A program made the translations under genes and the position numbers. From an uncultured Clostridia bacterium (GTDB taxonomy: Bacteria; Bacillota; Clostridia; Oscillospirales; Ruminococcaceae): 15,656 nt of DNA. Shown in pieces: positions 15,054 to 15,656 of the stretch. Numbering within the stretch: the stretch's first letter is position 1; the number at the start of each line of letters is the position of its first letter. The stretch spans positions 1 through 15,656 of the forward strand of contig CALERQ010000048.1 in assembly GCA_937907305.1 (NCBI GenBank). Reading direction: 5' to 3'. Below the pieces are notes generated by a model. That model was not told the origin of the DNA and did no database searches. It worked only from the letters and a program-made list of their open reading frames with translations.

Positions 15054-15142
15054 AAACCGCCCTTTCGGGCGGTTTCGGCGGGGCTCCGCCCCGCCTGCGG
15101 CCGCCTGCCGGCGGCCGGCCCCGCGGGCCCCAGGGGCCCGCG
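15054..15142. repeat. Hairpin array adjoining palindromic copy C
   Basis: Four further GC-rich palindromes lie side by side. They are 15054-15075 (9-bp arms, loop TTTC), 15077-15095 (8-bp arms, loop TCC), 15098-15117 (8-bp arms, loop TGCC) and 15122-15142 (10-bp arms around one central base). Arm sequences differ but the style is that of the internal hairpins of copies A-C. Together with copy C this fills most of the 462-bp gap between the MBOAT gene (14859) and ppdK (15322). No gene is supported in this gap. Confidence 0.7.
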
Positions 15143-15156
15143 CAAGCCACGGGTTT

Positions 15157-15243
15157 GGGGCGCAGCCCGGCGGCTTCGCCGCCTAAGCGGCCGGCCCATG
15201 GTCCCGCCGCTGCCGCCGCCTGCGGCGGCGGGGGCTGCGCCCC
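15157..15243. repeat. Palindromic intergenic element, copy C (87 bp)
   Basis: Terminal inverted repeats GGGGCGCAGCCC (15157-15168) and GGGGCTGCGCCCC (15231-15243) enclose hairpins 15169-15183 (6-bp arms, loop TTC) and 15212-15229 (7-bp arms, loop CCTG). The last 31 bp (15213-15243) are identical to 11692-11722 of copy A. A second copy of the terminal sequence, GCGCAGCCCC at about 15254-15263, forms another inverted repeat with the right end. Confidence 0.82.
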
Positions 15244-15265
15244 CTCTCCCCCTGCGCAGCCCCGC

Positions 15266-15300
15266 AAAAAACCACCCCCACCCGGTCTCCCGGATGGGGG
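15266..15300 (-). terminator. Rho-independent terminator of ppdK
   Basis: Inverted repeat 15275-15285 / 15290-15300 (CCCCCA and CCGG arms with one C-A mismatch, 4-nt loop). On the minus strand it is followed by GGTTTTTTGCG. It begins about 21 nt after the stop codon at 15322. Confidence 0.88.
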
Positions 15301-15321
15301 CAGTCGTTTTTCTGTTAAGGC

Positions 15322-15656
15322 TTATTTTCCGGCCTTGATGGCAGCCTGCGCGGCAGCCAGACGGGCGATCGGTACACGGAAGGGAGAGCAGGAAACATAG
15401 TCCAGGCCCACACGGTCGCAGAACTCCACGCTGGTGGGGTCGCCGCCGTGCTCGCCGCAGATGCCCAGGCCCAGGTTGGGACGGGTCTGGCGGCCCAGCT
15501 TCACGCTCATCTCGATGAGCTTGCCAACACCCTTCTGGTCCAGATGGGCAAAGGGATCGCTCTCGTAGATCTTGTTCTCATAGTAATAATTCAGGAACTT
15601 ACCGGCGTCGTCACGGCTGAAGCCGAAGGTCATCTGGGTCAGGTCGTTGGTGCCGA
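15322..15656 (-). CDS. ppdK: Pyruvate, phosphate dikinase, C-terminal fragment (5' part outside window)
   Basis: The frame enters from the right edge and ends at TAA 15322, giving about 111 residues of the C-terminal PEP/pyruvate-binding barrel. Landmarks are GTNDLTQMTFGFSRDDAGKF at the window edge, the active-site cysteine stretch LGICGEHGGDP, and the closing YVSCSPFRVPIARLAAAQAA. The full enzyme (about 870-880 residues) interconverts pyruvate, ATP and phosphate with PEP, AMP and pyrophosphate and is widespread in anaerobic Clostridia, where it often serves in glycolysis or gluconeogenesis. The internal ATG at 15633 is not the start. Nothing in the visible part is damaged. Confidence 0.95.
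   Translation of the reverse strand, partial: GTNDLTQMTFGFSRDDAGKFLNYYYENKIYESDPFAHLDQKGVGKLIEMSVKLGRQTRPNLGLGICGEHGGDPTSVEFCDRVGLDYVSCSPFRVPIARLAAAQAAIKAGK

Noticed and set aside
11640..15243. Palindromic copies considered as a CRISPR array or insertion sequence
   Set aside because: Repeats are 82-87 bp, irregularly spaced by 1.6-1.8 kb with genes between, and encode no transposase.

Overview
The window looks like chromosomal DNA of a high-GC, anaerobic, low-complexity-rich Clostridia member, most likely Oscillospiraceae/Ruminococcaceae. The evidence is the gene content: pyruvate phosphate dikinase, a Liv-type amino-acid ABC operon, a DHHW/MBOAT acylation pair, a Cthe_2159-type lipoprotein, and VTC plus DUF4956 genes. 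Strong AGGAGG ribosome binding sites and sigma-A promoters, often with an extended TGn -10, agree with this. The lineage call is inference from gene families and composition, not from a marker gene. I see no rRNA, tRNA, CRISPR array, transposase, integrase or phage gene.

Layout, left to right. (1) 1-266, minus: N-terminal part of a DUF4428-like zinc-ribbon protein. (2) 500-3834: a divergent locus. A secreted beta-helix lipoprotein (Cthe_2159 family) reads left, and a VTC-domain protein plus a DUF4956 membrane protein read right as an overlapping pair. The 142-bp gap between them holds two mirror-image promoters. Each has two 7-bp CTTTAG[C/G] boxes with a 4-bp spacer, followed exactly 9 bp later by a -10, which is the geometry of PhoB/OmpR-family activation. 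(3) 3889-5653, minus: a histidine kinase and response regulator resembling a KdpD lacking its N-terminal sensor domains and a KdpE. No kdpFABC genes are in view. (4) 5765-10735, minus: a complete branched-chain amino acid (HAAT family) ABC operon livJ-H-M-G-F with promoter, terminator and a long stem-loop between livJ and livH. (5) 11156-11560, plus: a small flavin-binding split-barrel protein with its own promoter and terminator. (6) 11802-14859, minus: an MBOAT O-acyltransferase followed by a DHHW-family partner, a cell-envelope O-acylation module. (7) 15322-15656, minus: the C-terminal end of pyruvate phosphate dikinase.

Two things stand out. The first is the divergent lipoprotein/VTC/DUF4956 locus with its symmetric box-controlled promoter beside a two-component system. 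It reads as one regulated, uncharacterised envelope system. The second is a family of three 82-87 bp intergenic palindromic elements at 11640, 13308 and 15157. They share 12-13 bp terminal inverted repeats (GGGGCGCAGCCC / GGGGCTGCGCCCC) but carry different internal hairpins. They lie in the three gaps that bracket and separate the DHHW and MBOAT genes.
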